A DNA stretch of 64,000 bases from Paulownia fortunei (taxonomy: Eukaryota; Streptophyta; Magnoliopsida; Lamiales; Paulowniaceae): NCBI GenBank assembly GCA_019321725.1, contig CM033111.1:3348001-3412000 (forward strand), written 5' to 3'. Positions 1-12,697 of this stretch are shown one piece after another. Every line of letters begins with the position of its first letter. Position 1 is the first letter of the stretch. The position numbers were made by a program, and so were the translations under genes. Under the pieces are notes generated by a model, which was given only the letters and a program-made list of their open reading frames with translations, had not been told where the DNA came from and ran no database searches.

Positions 1-627
1 ATGACCTAGAAGCAAAAAAGTCTATCATTCCATTACAATTATTCCAACAAAATGGTAATAGAATTGTCTTTCCATGTCGTAACGAAGCATAATGATGAGC
101 CATTTCAGCTCTCTAGTAACATAAAGTGAAAGACATACATCAATTGCTCACGTAGTTCAGAAAAACCAAAGCCCCCACACCACAAAACTACTAAATCTTC
201 AGTACCACAAAGCATCGAGTACATTCACATGCTTTCTAAAGAAAAGACCACACTATTTCTGAAAATCTTAAAAATCAATAATTGTTAAAACTTAGACTGC
301 TGAAGCAATTTTTTTCACCCCATATCATGTTCCCTTCAATGGTTGAGCATCTGCCCAGTTCTCCAGCAAACCTGCAGCTTGAATTTCACCGGCACTAAAA
401 GCAACTTACAAGAGAATCGCTCATGAAAACGCTTCATTACTGGTAATGTTATGGAACTGACACACAATTAACAAGCCAAACATATTCCAAAGATTAGGCA
501 AGGCAACACAATCATCATGAATAATATAACAATAACAACCCGGAATATCAAACCAGCATGTACAGGAACTTACTAATATTTCTAATCTGAAAGACAAGCA
601 AAAACTAATATAAAAAGGAAAATATAC

Positions 628-1193
628 CTGTTGGGAATTCTCTGAAAAAGAGGACTGCTCAGTTTCTTTGTATTCTTCATATCTATCTCCCAAACATGAA
701 ATCCTTGGCACCCTAAAACATTGCTCCAGCGCCTTATTTCTTCGGTAAGAAATCCTCAACCTCCTAGAAAATAGTTGCTCCAATTATCAAAAAGTGCACA
801 ACAAACTCAATTAAGACCTACCTACTCTACGGAGGATTAAAAAAAAAGGAAAAAAAAAAAATCAATTTTGAACAATAAAAAGACTCGACTTTTTTCCACA
901 AAAAGATCACTTTGGATTAAAAAAAGTAAATTAAACATAAAACCAAGATGAAAAACAAACGCAGATGAATCTAGAGACGTGAAAATGTACAATACCAAGT
1001 ACTAACTACTATGAATGTTAATGATATATTACCTGGGGAGTGTAAAGGCTTCACAACTGGGACCAAAATTAGGTCTGAAGAACTGGGAAGAGGAAAGAGA
1101 AGAAATGGGGGCTTTGATTTTGATGAGGGTATTGGGCGTAGAGCATAGAGAATAATCAAAGCCAGGAATTTTGCAGCTGTTAATGGCAGCCAT
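628..1193 (-). CDS. Probable plastid-targeted protein of unknown function, 5' exons only
   Basis: Two exons can be supported. Exon 1 (1193-1033) opens with ATG and encodes about 53 residues rich in Ser, Pro, Ile and Lys with almost no acidic residues (it begins MAAINSCKIPGF), typical of a chloroplast transit peptide. It ends at a good donor (CCCAG/gtaata). Exon 2 (763-628, or to about 589 if the frame reads on to a strong gtaagt donor) joins in frame and adds a basic stretch (RRLRISYRRNKALEQCF) followed by an acidic Glu/Ser stretch. The 3' end is unresolved. An acceptor near position 457 would add about 11 residues and stop at 421. Another reading places a C-terminal exon around 330-400, but its phase does not fit exon 2. 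I do not recognise the family. Transit-peptide character is inferred from composition only. Confidence 0.5.
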
Positions 1194-2765
1194 TTTCAAC
1201 AGTAAAAGAAAATGAACAGAACCAAAGGGCTTTCTTTTTTCTTTAATTTTCCTAAGTTGTTCTTCTTTTTTCCCAGTTTATCCACTGGATTTTTGGATTC
1301 CCGACACAAATTTTTTTTGTAAGTTGCAGTGTTTAATTATTAATGACATCCTCAACTGCTGTCGAATAAAAATAGACTAACGGCGGACGCATAAGTCGCC
1401 AATTTGTAATAACATTTTTTATAAATCTTTTTTATTTTTCAAAAAGAAAATTCACAGATCATTTGTGCAACAAATTTCCAACCAGTTGGAACTTCATCCA
1501 GTAACTTTTACATGTGTATGCTTTTTAGAACTTAGAAGGCAAACCAAAATTCTTCTAAATGGCTAACAAACATAGTAAATTTAACATTTGAGCAAATATA
1601 TTAACAAAGATAAAAAGGTTAAAAAGGTTAGGAAAGTCTTGACATCGCTGCATTTTATTTATTTTTACTTTCTTTTTGGAGCGAATGGATTACAAATATT
1701 ATTATTCTAAAATATCAAATATAAAAAATTAATAATAATAACTACTAATACTTTATAATTAATTACTATTAAAATAAATAACTATTCATACATAGGTTGG
1801 ACTTGAACTTAAATTTTTTTAGAAATGAAAATTTAAAATTTTAGCCTTACAACTAGAACAAAAAAAAAAATTATTTACTTTTAAAATCTTTTGCCCAAAA
1901 ACAGTAAAATAATTGTTGGGTACTAGTGAAATGAATATATAATTTTCCATCCCACTGGCTCCACTAGTACCCAATGGGAAAACACAAAACTCCATAATTT
2001 TTCCATAAAACCGACTTTTCTTGGCTAAATTTTTCAATCTAGCAGGCGAACTGCCTATGCTGCCCCAAAATCTTGGACAATTTGGACATAGAAAAATTTA
2101 ATTTTTTTATAAAAATTAAAACTCCATATTTATTATAGTATTTAAGTATTTAGTATAACTCACAATGGAAAGCATCATTAATGTTGCTTAATAACTAATC
2201 AAAAACATAGTCTAATACCATTTCAAAACAAGGACGGTATCCGATTATCATTCTTTATACACTTCAAAAATCTAAAACTCTTAGTTGTGCGTGTTTTTAC
2301 TTGACAATTGAAAAATCTAAATTTCTAAAGATTCATGATAAGAGTCAAAATTGTGCATTTTAATTACCCAAACTGGTTAAAAATTTGAAGAAAAATAAAT
2401 AAAAAGACCTCCAAAATGATGATGGTTCAATTAGGTGAAGCCGTAAAATAAGTGCTAACTCGAGGAATTAGCAAGGACTGAATAAAAATTAAAATATGTA
2501 ATTCAACAGTTCCACTAGAATGGAAAAAAACTAAAAACTATTGTGAAATAGAACACACAATCATTGGAATAGGAGGGACAATTTAAAGATTTACATTTCA
2601 TTGGATTTCATTGTGTGGCTACAATGTGTAACTCGAGGGGCAAATATCACAACACTGAAGTGGCAATGCTATAACCCAAAGCAACTTTTACAATACTCCA
2701 AAGGTTCTTTTTCCGGCATCTCAAAGCCCTACACCAGTGCTTACTCTCCTCAATATCCACTCACC
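1194..2765. other. Intergenic, AT-rich, no gene seen
   Basis: This stretch separates the start of the plastid-type gene from the stop codon of the SUA-like gene; both are on the minus strand. It should hold the promoter of the former near 1200-1400 and the 3' UTR of the latter near 2400-2765. The reading frames within it are short, AT-driven and without protein-like composition. No repeat boundaries were recognised. Confidence 0.6.
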
Positions 2766-5700
2766 TTAGGACATTTCTCGAAACCGGGCAATGGCCTTCT
2801 TCTGAATAACAGCTTTGTAGCTATCTCCAGCCTGCACCTCCAGGCTTGGATCCACTTTCTTCGGCTGATGGCTCCCTAGTCCGGCTCTAGTTTCTATTGC
2901 CTGCGGCTGGACGGGCTCTACCATACCACTACCATCTTTCCCCAGCCCCTGGACAAGGAATCGACACAAAAACCAGACAAAAATTCCGCCAAACAAAGTC
3001 AGACCAAGATACACATAAATATTGTCGCCGGCCACTATACAACGATGTATCTCAACACAGCCTATACGGTTCCTGATGCTCCAAAATAGAAATAGAGAAA
3101 TTGTAGTGTAGGACTACAAAAATTACTGAACTTGGCAAGTGAAGGACGGCAGAAAAACTAACTGAAGATCTCATGGAAGGTAAAGTATCGTTATAAACTC
3201 AATTTGCAGAACAATAAGTTCAATTATTGCGTAGACCAATGCGAAAGGTATGGAAGAGCAGGGTTTAGAATGGTACCGAGCCTTCATGCCAGCCCATGCT
3301 GCGCAGCATCCGGTTGCCCACATTGCTCTCATCAATTGCCCTGTCTGCTGTGATCACCTCGTAACTCTGACTATTTGCATCTCCAGAACTTCGTCCACCA
3401 CCAACACCAGGAGGGAAAGGCATGGAGTCCAAAACACCCCTTCTAAATGTTGGATCTCGATCTTGAAGTCCACGATAACAACATAAATTTTCTCACGAGT
3501 CAATACAGAGTCCGTAGAGAAATAAAACTAGCAATTTGACCATTGGAATCTTATCCTTCTCAATTTTACACATAATTGCAGTAGTCAAAGCTTGAAGCTA
3601 AGGCCAAGCTTATCCCAACTATTGCCTATCACACACCTTAATTCTGTCAAGTCCCAGAATAATAGAGCCACAAGAAAAGCTAAATACAAAATTTGTTTGA
3701 ATCTGGAATTTAATGCTCATAGAGAGAGAAGAATAAGATAAAAAGAGGCATAATAACACAAATTCAAAGAACACTTACTTGAATCTCCAACTCCAGCATT
3801 TGATAATTCATCCCCAAAAGCCGCTGATGAACCATATAAACTTCTCCGCTCGGCCGCACGATCTCTGTAGATAGTTTGGGACTGTTCTTTATTTGCAACG
3901 GAAGTGGATGGCATCTCAGAAAACCTTCTTTTACCACTTCCAGCAGCAATAGGTGGTGCATAGGAACCTAATGCAGATGCATCTGTTCTGAATGGCGTCG
4001 CTGTTGTGGAAGCCTCTGTAAATGTCAGTGAAGAAGATCCTGCAGAAGATGCACTAAATGACGAAGCGGAGGTACCTTCTCCTTGTCCTGTATAAACAGT
4101 ATCTGATTTCACCACCCCCAGTCCAGAACCCCTAATCACTCCTTTTAAAGTCCCCCCAGAACTGGCAATAACAGGCCTTGCCCTGTCTTGGGATTCCAAA
4201 CCAGCAGATTGAGTTGGGGCATTTGTAGATCCTGCCGAAGCTATAACATTCTCCTTTGTTGTCAGCCCTTCATTTTTGAACTTGCTCTTCATGGATGATG
4301 CTGGGATAGATCTCTCTTCAACCGAAGTGGACAGCTGGTTGTCCTCAAGAGCCACACGTGGTGCTTGCCCTTCATGACTTCTTTGCTTCCACATGGTTAA
4401 GACATTATTCATTTTCTTCTTGTTAGCCAGGATGCTACTTTTGGAGGCAAGTCTTATTTCTTTCAGCTTCTCCTTCTCTTTCTTCTCAGCAGCTATTGCA
4501 GCCGCAGCAGCAGCCTGGACGGCATCCGGTAACGAAGCAGCTTTCTCATGTGATGTTACTGTAGCAGCTGGTGCAGAGATAACAACTTTTCTATTATTGG
4601 GACCATCCGATGCCTTAAAAGTTTCAATTTGTTTTTCAGCTGTCTTGCCATTCTGATCAGTGCAAGGGATATACTGCTGATTTTGTTGATCATAAGAATA
4701 CCAGAGACCATTATTGCCATCATAATATAAACCTGCAGAGCAGACATTGCAGAAATTGACCATCTTCTTCAGCTTTTTTCCAGAGAAAGGACTTTACAGG
4801 TCCCACATTTTCGGACGTCCCTAAGATCAACATAGATAATATACATTTTGTCGGCCAAGAAACATCAGACATGACCGACCAGAAGGCAGGTTTGGTGCGA
4901 ATATACAGGTCTTCAAGATAAAACTACAAGTTAAAAAGGCTACAAAGATGGCACTTCAAAAGTTTAAAATTCAAAAATCTTTGTTTGCTTGATCCAATGT
5001 GTATGCAGTAGGGCATGGTAAAAAAAATGAGAGAGAGAGAGAGAGAGAGACTCAGAAGTCCTAGTAGTTTATCATTCACTCCAAATCTGACATGACATGG
5101 ATGTTTAGAAATGGGGAACACTAAAGCATTTAGAGAGAGAAAGAGGAAATGTGGGCAATTGGGATCATGTAACGCCAAAATAATTCAAATCAAAAAACAA
5201 ACAGATATAGAAGTATGACTTTAAGAAAAAAAAAATGAAAAGACTCATTAGAAATCCATGTCCATGCAAAGAAAAATGGTGGTTAACCACATACAACAAG
5301 CCATTTTTAACATTCCATATGCCTTCTAAGAAAACAGTAAATGTAATATGTGGAACCTAGTTGACTCCCTCTGTAAACTAGACTTATCTGTTATTCAGAT
5401 GTTAAACAAACCAATTCTCTAGAGTTGTAGATGCGATCATTATTGGCATAGTTTTCAAGTAGGGAACTAAAACAGTATTCCAGCAAGTTGACCCTCAGAT
5501 GGGAAATAAATCTAAGCCCCTTATAACCAATACAGAAAGAGAATACAGGACATGGAAAATTTATCAAGTTGGCTAAGGACCAGGGGCTCAATAATATGAG
5601 AGACCTTATCATGTCATCAGCAAATGGATATAGTGAAAGGACACTTCAAACAGAAAGCAAAAGATAAGTTGAAAAACCTGTATTTCCATCATAGTAGAAC

Positions 5701-8700
5701 CCAGAACCAGCATCATAATAATAACCAGAGGCTTCGTCCCACACAAAACCAGATTGTGGAGCAGAAGGATCTGATTGGCCTGCGACTTGTCCACCGTGCT
5801 CTTGACCACCACCGGAAGGGTTATCCTCTGGATTATATTCTTTTGGTGCCCAACCAACTGCATCATACTAAAAGATATACAAAAGGAAACATGGATTATC
5901 TACTTGCATTAGACCAACAGAAGAAGCCAAGCACCAATATCAAGCCAAGTGTTCATAAGTTGGCACAACGTATCCACTAGCATAAGATCAACAACAAGCC
6001 AAGAAAAGATGATGAATGCAACAATGAATGCCTCTTACACTTCGAAGGAACCTTCTCTCATACATAACCAATAATTTTCTTTATCAGGCTAATAAAATTA
6101 ACAGTGCCTGAAAACTTGAACTTTCATATATGTGAAAAGGTTAAATTTGACAAATGAAAGGAAAACTGACTACTTTAAAATCTGGCTTAATCAGCAATAA
6201 CATTGTAAGTGGCGTACCCATTAACCAAGCTTGTATAACTACAATGATTCCACTCATTCTCAGACAACTCTATTTATAAGAAAAACACTAAGCTGAAGTC
6301 ACATGGAAATTAATTGGTGACAATTAATTCATATAGTAAGCAATATGAAGCCTGCTGAGCAACTATCAATTGTTCATAGGAGCGGCAGCACATAGTAAAC
6401 AGGCAAAACAAATCACAAGATAGGTTAACAGAGAACTATTGATTAACGTGTACCACTACAGCAAGTGAATTTCACATAATATAAAATTCACATGCTCAAA
6501 AAGGCTTCCACTATCATCCAACTTTGGGCTATCAGCCAAAGATATATGTACATATATATATATATATATATTTGCTGACTGGGACATATGAGCAAAGTAT
6601 GCCACGTGTTACGGGAAAAGGCTAGACAGCAAACCTGCTGAGCAAATGTTGCCGCTTCAATTGCAGCAGCAGCAAGACTCGACTGAGAAGCTGCCGAAAC
6701 TGCTGATCCAGGTCCAATAATACTTTTGGCATAGGCAACTCGAAGAATCTGACCATTTTTCTCCAAATTAGTACCATTTGTTGCTTCGAGTGCTTTAGTA
6801 GCATCCTCAACCTGAAGATCAGAGTATGCATAACCAACACAATTTATTGATACATTAAACATGTCCTGTAAAAGAAGAATGCCCCACACAACCAAGCATC
6901 ACACTAGCATCATTTTGCAAATCCATCCTCTTAGTGAAGAAGAGTAAATAAACTTAAGAATGAATGAAAACTGGAAAAGATATCGAAATGTTTGAAGAGC
7001 AAAGTTGTATAATGTTTGACAGAATAGGGAGCAGGACTTTAAATAATTGTGCTCTTCAGGAGTCTATGAAGAGTTCCCATGACTTCTGCAAACCCCAAGC
7101 TTAACTTTCAGACAAGTCAGCAGGGATTTGCAGAATACCACCAGTAAGGAGAATGTTTATTTACATATCCATATTCTTAAGCCAAATATTGACATATTGA
7201 AGAATCACTTAATAGTGGCATTTTAGTCAAAGCATCCTGAAGGAAAATGGTACGCCAAATATATTTTCCAAGTTTTGCAACTTGTAAGTATGAGATCTAG
7301 CTGAGTAGACTAACACTAAAGTATTAGATGGAAATCTATAGTGTAGCTTAACATTTTTATGTTCTTGTTTTTCTTGAGAGTCTGGTATTCTTCGTTGGGC
7401 ACGCAATTAAAGAGTCTTCTACAACATCTTGTATTACTTTCAAGCTCAGTTTCCACATACTAATGTGCTATTACACATCTTTCACTTCCAGAGCCACCCA
7501 ACAGTTCCAAAACTAATTCCTCAATACATCTTGAGGTCCAAAATATTGTCCCGACCTCATTCACCCCAAAATCTGTTTTCTTTTCTTATTTTTCTCTTTC
7601 ATTTTTCTTCTTCTTCTTTTTGTTTCGGGGGTCGGGCTGGGGGAATTAGTAATAAAATAGATATTCACTTTTCAATCACCGAGCTTTTTTTTTTTTTTTT
7701 CTTGTAGGATAAATATTTTCAACTATGAAACTAAGAACTAGGTCTACATGTCTGGCTACATTCTTTCTATTCCCCAATATTGATTGGCACTGTACTTTAT
7801 AAGATAGACATTTCCATGCGTCCATTATGTAGCCTGATACAGAAAATAATGTGATCTGAGATTTTGCTGAAGCAATACTACTATAAAACCCATCTGAAAA
7901 GCTTCGCCTATCACGTGAAAATGAACAGATGAAGGCACTTTTGTGGTTTATTTTTTATCATTGTTTTCTTTTACTTGTGCAACAGACAGCACCTTGTCCT
8001 CCATTTCTTAACTCTTTCCGTATATGGATATATTTAAATTTTCATTTAGAATATTAAGACAATGATATCCCCAGTCATATTCTTCTGCCAGAATAAGCAC
8101 CAAATTATGCATTGACAGTCAATAGTGAACTTAAACTTACTGAATAGAAATGAACAAATGCAAATCCTCTTGAGACATGTGTGAATTTGTCTCTAACAAG
8201 TCGCAAATCCTGCAAGTTTCAAAATTATTATAGATCATTAACAGTAGACTAACAAACCACCACCAAAAAAGAAACAATGTTGCACCTTAATAGGAGCATG
8301 TTTAGAAAATTCATAACGAAGCATTTCCTCATCAGCATTTTCATCCAATCCGCGAACAACAAGAACATGGGTAGGACCTGAAGCAGATCCAGTTAAAATT
8401 TACTCTGAACATAAAAGCCATTTCAGCTGACAGAACTCTTGAAAGGGTAAACTAACCTGCTTCTCCTCTCTTGCCACTAGGAGCGGGATTTGATGATGCC
8501 ATATCAGCTGGGGGAGCATCCTCTGTTCTCGGCTCATTACACTAATTGAACAAATGGAAAATAAGTAGACGAAGTCAGTGCCTATATGCTGAGAAACAAA
8601 GATAATCGGACTTCTGATATCTACTTGGAATATAGAGAGCATTGACAAGATCTTGAGGAAACAAAAGTAAGAAGTTTGGGCTTATGAGCACCAATCATAG

Positions 8701-11700
8701 ACATAGCACCCATTGCCCAGCAACTTTTTTTCTAGAAGAGTAATAGAAATTATCACAACTGTTGATTTTGCTTGCAAAAAAATTATACCTAGACAATTAA
8801 GGTTCTACAAAAAGTAGTGTTACAACCCAGAGCAGAAACACTTACTAAAGGAAAAATTAGTAAGAAAGTAAAAACTCCACAGAAATAGGGGTGTGAAGAA
8901 ACTAAACCTGAAAACAGGATGTTCTCCGTGCAAAATTGACACAGCCGCATATGGTGCACATCCAATCAGACGGTACCATGATACTTCTATGGCTACCATG
9001 GCCTGATCTTGATGCACTATCCATTCCAAGAGATCCATTAGCTCCCCCAGTTGGCTTACTACTGCAACAAAAGTCAAAGTTTACAACGACAGTGGTTGAG
9101 AAAGATTTTCTTCAATATATTTGGCAAATTTCCAGTTCAGAATCAACATTAACTTATCACACGCAAAAAACTTACATCCAGGCAACAAAGAACAGTGATA
9201 AATAGAAATGTCAAGAAACCAACAAAAGAAAAGGTGAGATGCATTGATGAGAGAAGATGAACCACACGAACAACAAACAAGATAGACTAAGGTTGACAAC
9301 AGATCAAGTCTCGACCTACAGGATCCAAATCAGATTTTCAATTTGAAGGATCCAGATACCCATATCCATCCTTATGAATTGCTGTGAAAAAATGTAACAT
9401 TTAAATCAAAATCTAGATACATAAATCTTCCAGATACCCATATCCATCCTTATGAATTGCTGTGAAAAAATGTAAAATTTAAATCAAAATCCAGATACAA
9501 AGATTTATTAATGTTTAATTGATGTTGGCCCAATTCCAAAAAATTCAAAGTTCCAAACAAGAATCTATTATGCAAATAGTCTATCAACATGAAATATAAT
9601 CATAAATTATTTGGAATTTTTAACAAATATATGCGAACTTTAATTAGCCTGTTAATAATATGTACAATTAGAAATTATTACATCACATCGTATATGGATG
9701 AATACCCAGTTTACTCACTGCATCTGTTTCAGATCACGAATCTCTTAGTCGGATCCGATCAATCAAATCTTTCAATCAGTTATTGGTCCAAAGTAATTGA
9801 GCGGATTCAATTTGAATTCAGATTTAAGTCCAACCCATTAACAGCACAAAAATATACACATATGATGTTGGGGTGTAAAGGGAAGCTCATTCACAGAATC
9901 ACAGCAAATTGTCAAACTGAACTTTAATCCAAGCTCATGAATCAAAAAGCAGCAGTCAAATACATGCCAATTCAAGTCTCTTACTCAACTTGACCATAAA
10001 AGAGACAGATCAAGAGAAAATGACAAGAATTCAGATCTCGGAATTTCGAAATGGCTTGCAAATGCTAGCCAGGCCCACGAAAACCATGTGGTTCTAACTT
10101 ACTTAGGCTTCTTACTATTGGTTATAGTTTTCTGTAGTAACTTCCTCATCCTTCACATCAGTTAGTTCTATTTTCCTAATGGAAAATTTATTAGGGCATA
10201 TAGTTCGTCAAGTGCAACATTATCTCTTAGAGTATAACAGCCTAAAGCTTGCTCCAAGAATTACGATGTCACCCTTGCAACAGCATAAATATATCAGCTT
10301 TCCTCAAGATATGTTTTCCTCAGAAGCTTCATCTGTCTCTTTTAAATCTACCACCAAATTTTTTTGCATTATTTGAACAAGGTCAAAATGCACTATTAAG
10401 CCAGTAAATGATTTCCAGTGCCCAATTGTTCTAACCTCTTCATTAATTAAAGACCACCTCAAACAGTGCAGATAAACTGAGTTCAGGCAAGTTGACTTAT
10501 TATTGACCAGCGCCAAAAATGAGGTATATATACCTGTATTCAAAGAAGAGCTTCCTACCATCCACAAGAAGACCTTCATGCCCAAGCCTATCCATCATTG
10601 CTTGTGCCGAATCCTGTTTTACAAGAATAAACTCCATTTTCGATTGAATTTAACAAAATCAAATGTAATGACAGGATACCAGTACTTTCATACCACAGAA
10701 GGGAAATCAATAAAAGCAAATCCACGAGAGATGCCAGAGTTTCGCTCTTTAATCACACGAATATGACGAAGGGGTCCCCATTCAGCCTGATATAGAGAAA
10801 CGAGAGTCATGCATGTTGTAACAAAGGAACATCCACACAAATTAAGTAACAATGCGTTTCAACAAACTTTAAAGGGAAAGATGGACAGTTTAAGAGGAGT
10901 TACAAGTATTTGATACAAATCTTCTTCGGTTGTCTTTTGCGAAAGGCCCTTTACCACAACAGTAGCAGAGGGAGCCTAAAAAGAGAGCGCAACTGCTCAG
11001 TCAATTTATCAAGAAGAGCAAAAAATAATGGAGAGCCAACATGAATAAATGGAGCATACAACAGCATAATGGTCATGCTGACGTCTATCTTCACGATCTC
11101 TTCGTCTGTCACTTCTATCATAGCGACTGTCATCATAACTGTCTTCCCTATGACTTCGACCATGACTCCTGCCTCGAGGAGACCTTGACCTTGCTCGATC
11201 ATCATGACCACGAGAATGAGAACGAGAATGTGAAGGAGAGTGCTCATGCCTTCTATAAGGGCTTTCGTCCCTTTCCCGACTCAGGCCTCTCTTGTCCCAT
11301 TCGCGGTCCCGAGATTCACGCCTTCTCCAGTTACCGTCTCTCCTACTGCCTCTGTCATAGTCAGAATCATAACTCTGTCTTCCGTAATCATAATCCCTTT
11401 CACGGCTGTCCTCCCTGCTTTGATGCGAAACACGAGATCTGTAGTCATAATCATCATAACCATAATCCTCGCGGTCACGCCCTCCAAATCTAGCAGGCCT
11501 GTCAATCCAGGATCATGATAGTTGTCAGTACAGTGATAACCATCCCAGAATTTACCATATCCAGCAATATGTCAATCTCAGTATACTTATCAGCTTCACC
11601 AAAACAATGGATTGCATAATATGAAACAACATACGTCTTCTCATGCCGTCTATAATCCCTCTCAACAGTATATTCTTCTTCATAGCTTCTCCTCCGTGTT

Positions 11701-12431
11701 TGAGGCCACATACCAACTGATGATGGTGGTGGAGGATAGTTATCCCTCTCCAATACATCTCGATGAAAGGCACCCCTTGGATAGACATTTTCCCTTGAGA
11801 ACCTTTCATCTATAAACCTCCTATCATCATAAGATGCACCATCCCTGCCAAAACAAGATGAGGCAAGGGCCAATAGAAAGAAGTGAAAGGAACAGAAACA
11901 ACTAGCACATGTAATAAGCAAAAATTACAAAAATAGCAACTTTTAAGAAGTTCAGAAATATACACACCCCTAACAAGTAAAAAATACATGGGGAAGAAAA
12001 AAGAAAACAAACAGCTCTGATGTACAATTGCTCATAATCCATCTGAAACCAATCAACAAGAACATATATAGCAAATCGACATCTCAAGATCCTTCAATTT
12101 ATCCACAGGAAACCAATTACCCACTTGGCGATAAGCATCACCATGCACTCACCGAAAGTTTGAATCATGAACTGCACCATACCCTTCCAAAGCCTGTGGA
12201 TTCAAGAGAATAAGCTGTGTCAGCAAGTAATAATCATGGTAAACGTAGGCAAACGATTCCACATCCTCACTGTCCCATGGCTTCTCTCATGTTCTTTAAG
12301 GAAGAGATGCCGGAAAAAATGGACAATCACATGAGCCTAATTTCTGGTATATCATCCCATATATGTGATGAAAAGGAAACCACAATTACGCTGTTATTTT
12401 CCCATCCTTGATGAAAGCGTCCAGGGTCCAT
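2766..12431 (-). CDS. SUA: SUPPRESSOR OF ABI3-5 (SUA)-like splicing factor: RRM, RanBP2 zinc finger, RRM, OCRE, G-patch
   Basis: Nuclear RNA-binding protein of the RBM5/RBM10 type. In Arabidopsis SUA controls splicing of a cryptic ABI3 intron. Sixteen coding exons join in frame: 12431-12390, 12193-12153, 11844-11635, 11498-11060, 10975-10904, 10786-10694, 10613-10534, 9061-8908, 8541-8457, 8377-8286, 8209-8141, 6811-6635, 5867-5678, 4732-3779, 3461-3277 and 2948-2766. They give 1021 residues, close to the roughly 1000 expected. Domain order: start MDPGRFHQGWENNS; an Arg/Ser/Asp/Tyr-rich region (about 85-244); RRM1 (about 245-325, SRGFAFIDF); RanBP2 zinc finger (about 357-380, WMCTICGCVNFARRTSCFQC); RRM2 (about 405-500, SRGFAFVHF); OCRE aromatic repeats (about 519-600, YYDAGSGFYYDGNTGLYYDG); a low-complexity linker; and a G-patch (about 945-975) split between the last two exons. 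It ends in a basic tail. The start is supported by the conserved-looking N-terminus and by an upstream leader exon. Confidence 0.95.
5029..5050. repeat. (GA)n microsatellite in a SUA intron
   Basis: About eleven GA dinucleotides in a row lie inside the intron between the OCRE exon (5678-5867) and the large linker exon (3779-4732). On the transcribed sense this is a CU-rich tract about 300 bases upstream of the acceptor at 4733. Confidence 0.9.
6551..6571. repeat. (AT)n microsatellite in a SUA intron
   Basis: A short run of alternating A and T lies about 65 bases downstream, in transcript sense, of the RRM2 C-terminal exon (6635-6811). It is simple-sequence repeat and has no coding role. Confidence 0.85.
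9352..9507. repeat. 78-bp tandem duplication in a SUA intron
   Basis: Two adjacent copies of a 78-base unit (9352-9429 and 9430-9507) each begin CCAGATACCCATATCC and contain the same TTATGAATTGCTGTG core. Only a few substitutions separate them, so the duplication looks recent. It lies in the intron between the last RRM1 exon and the zinc-finger exon. Confidence 0.9.
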
Positions 12432-12515
12432 CGCTCCCACGAAGAGTCAACCTTTTCCTGCAAAGCTCTTTCTAATTGTTGAGAAGTTGTAGAAGCAAGA
12501 TGAATGAAACCTTTC
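12432..12515 (-). other. SUA: SUA second 5' UTR exon (predicted)
   Basis: Immediately upstream of the SUA ATG the minus strand has a clean acceptor (cgattacag) ending at 12516. A further leader exon therefore probably joins here. No upstream ATG occurs in this piece. It is predicted from splice signals and from the promoter-like region at 14.6-14.8 kb; transcript data would be decisive. Confidence 0.55.
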
Positions 12516-12659
12516 CTGTAATCGATGAATAAACAGGAGTTACGCCATCATGAACCCAGAAAAAATCTTCTTCAATTGGCTTCCCCTCTAATTGGCCTCC
12601 TCAAAATCAAACACTTCCAAAGAAATCTCTCTTCAGACTCTCTTAACACATAAATTAAG

Positions 12660-12661
<2 letters not shown>

Positions 12662-12694
<33 letters not shown>
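12662..12694. repeat. (GT)n microsatellite
   Basis: An uninterrupted run of about sixteen GT dinucleotides inside the predicted SUA leader intron. In the pre-mRNA sense it reads as (AC)n. Confidence 0.95.

Positions 12695-12697
<3 letters not shown>

Noticed and set aside
2766..3035. An 89-codon minus-strand frame with a hydrophobic N-terminus that resembles a small membrane protein gene
   Set aside because: Residues from GLGKDGSG onward are the second half of the SUA G-patch and its C-terminal tail. The hydrophobic start is intron sequence up to an acceptor at 2949.
11041..11518. Plus-strand His/Asn-rich frames of 92-150 codons
   Set aside because: They are antisense to the SUA Arg/Ser/Asp/Tyr-rich exon (11060-11498), whose repetitive codons leave the other strand open.
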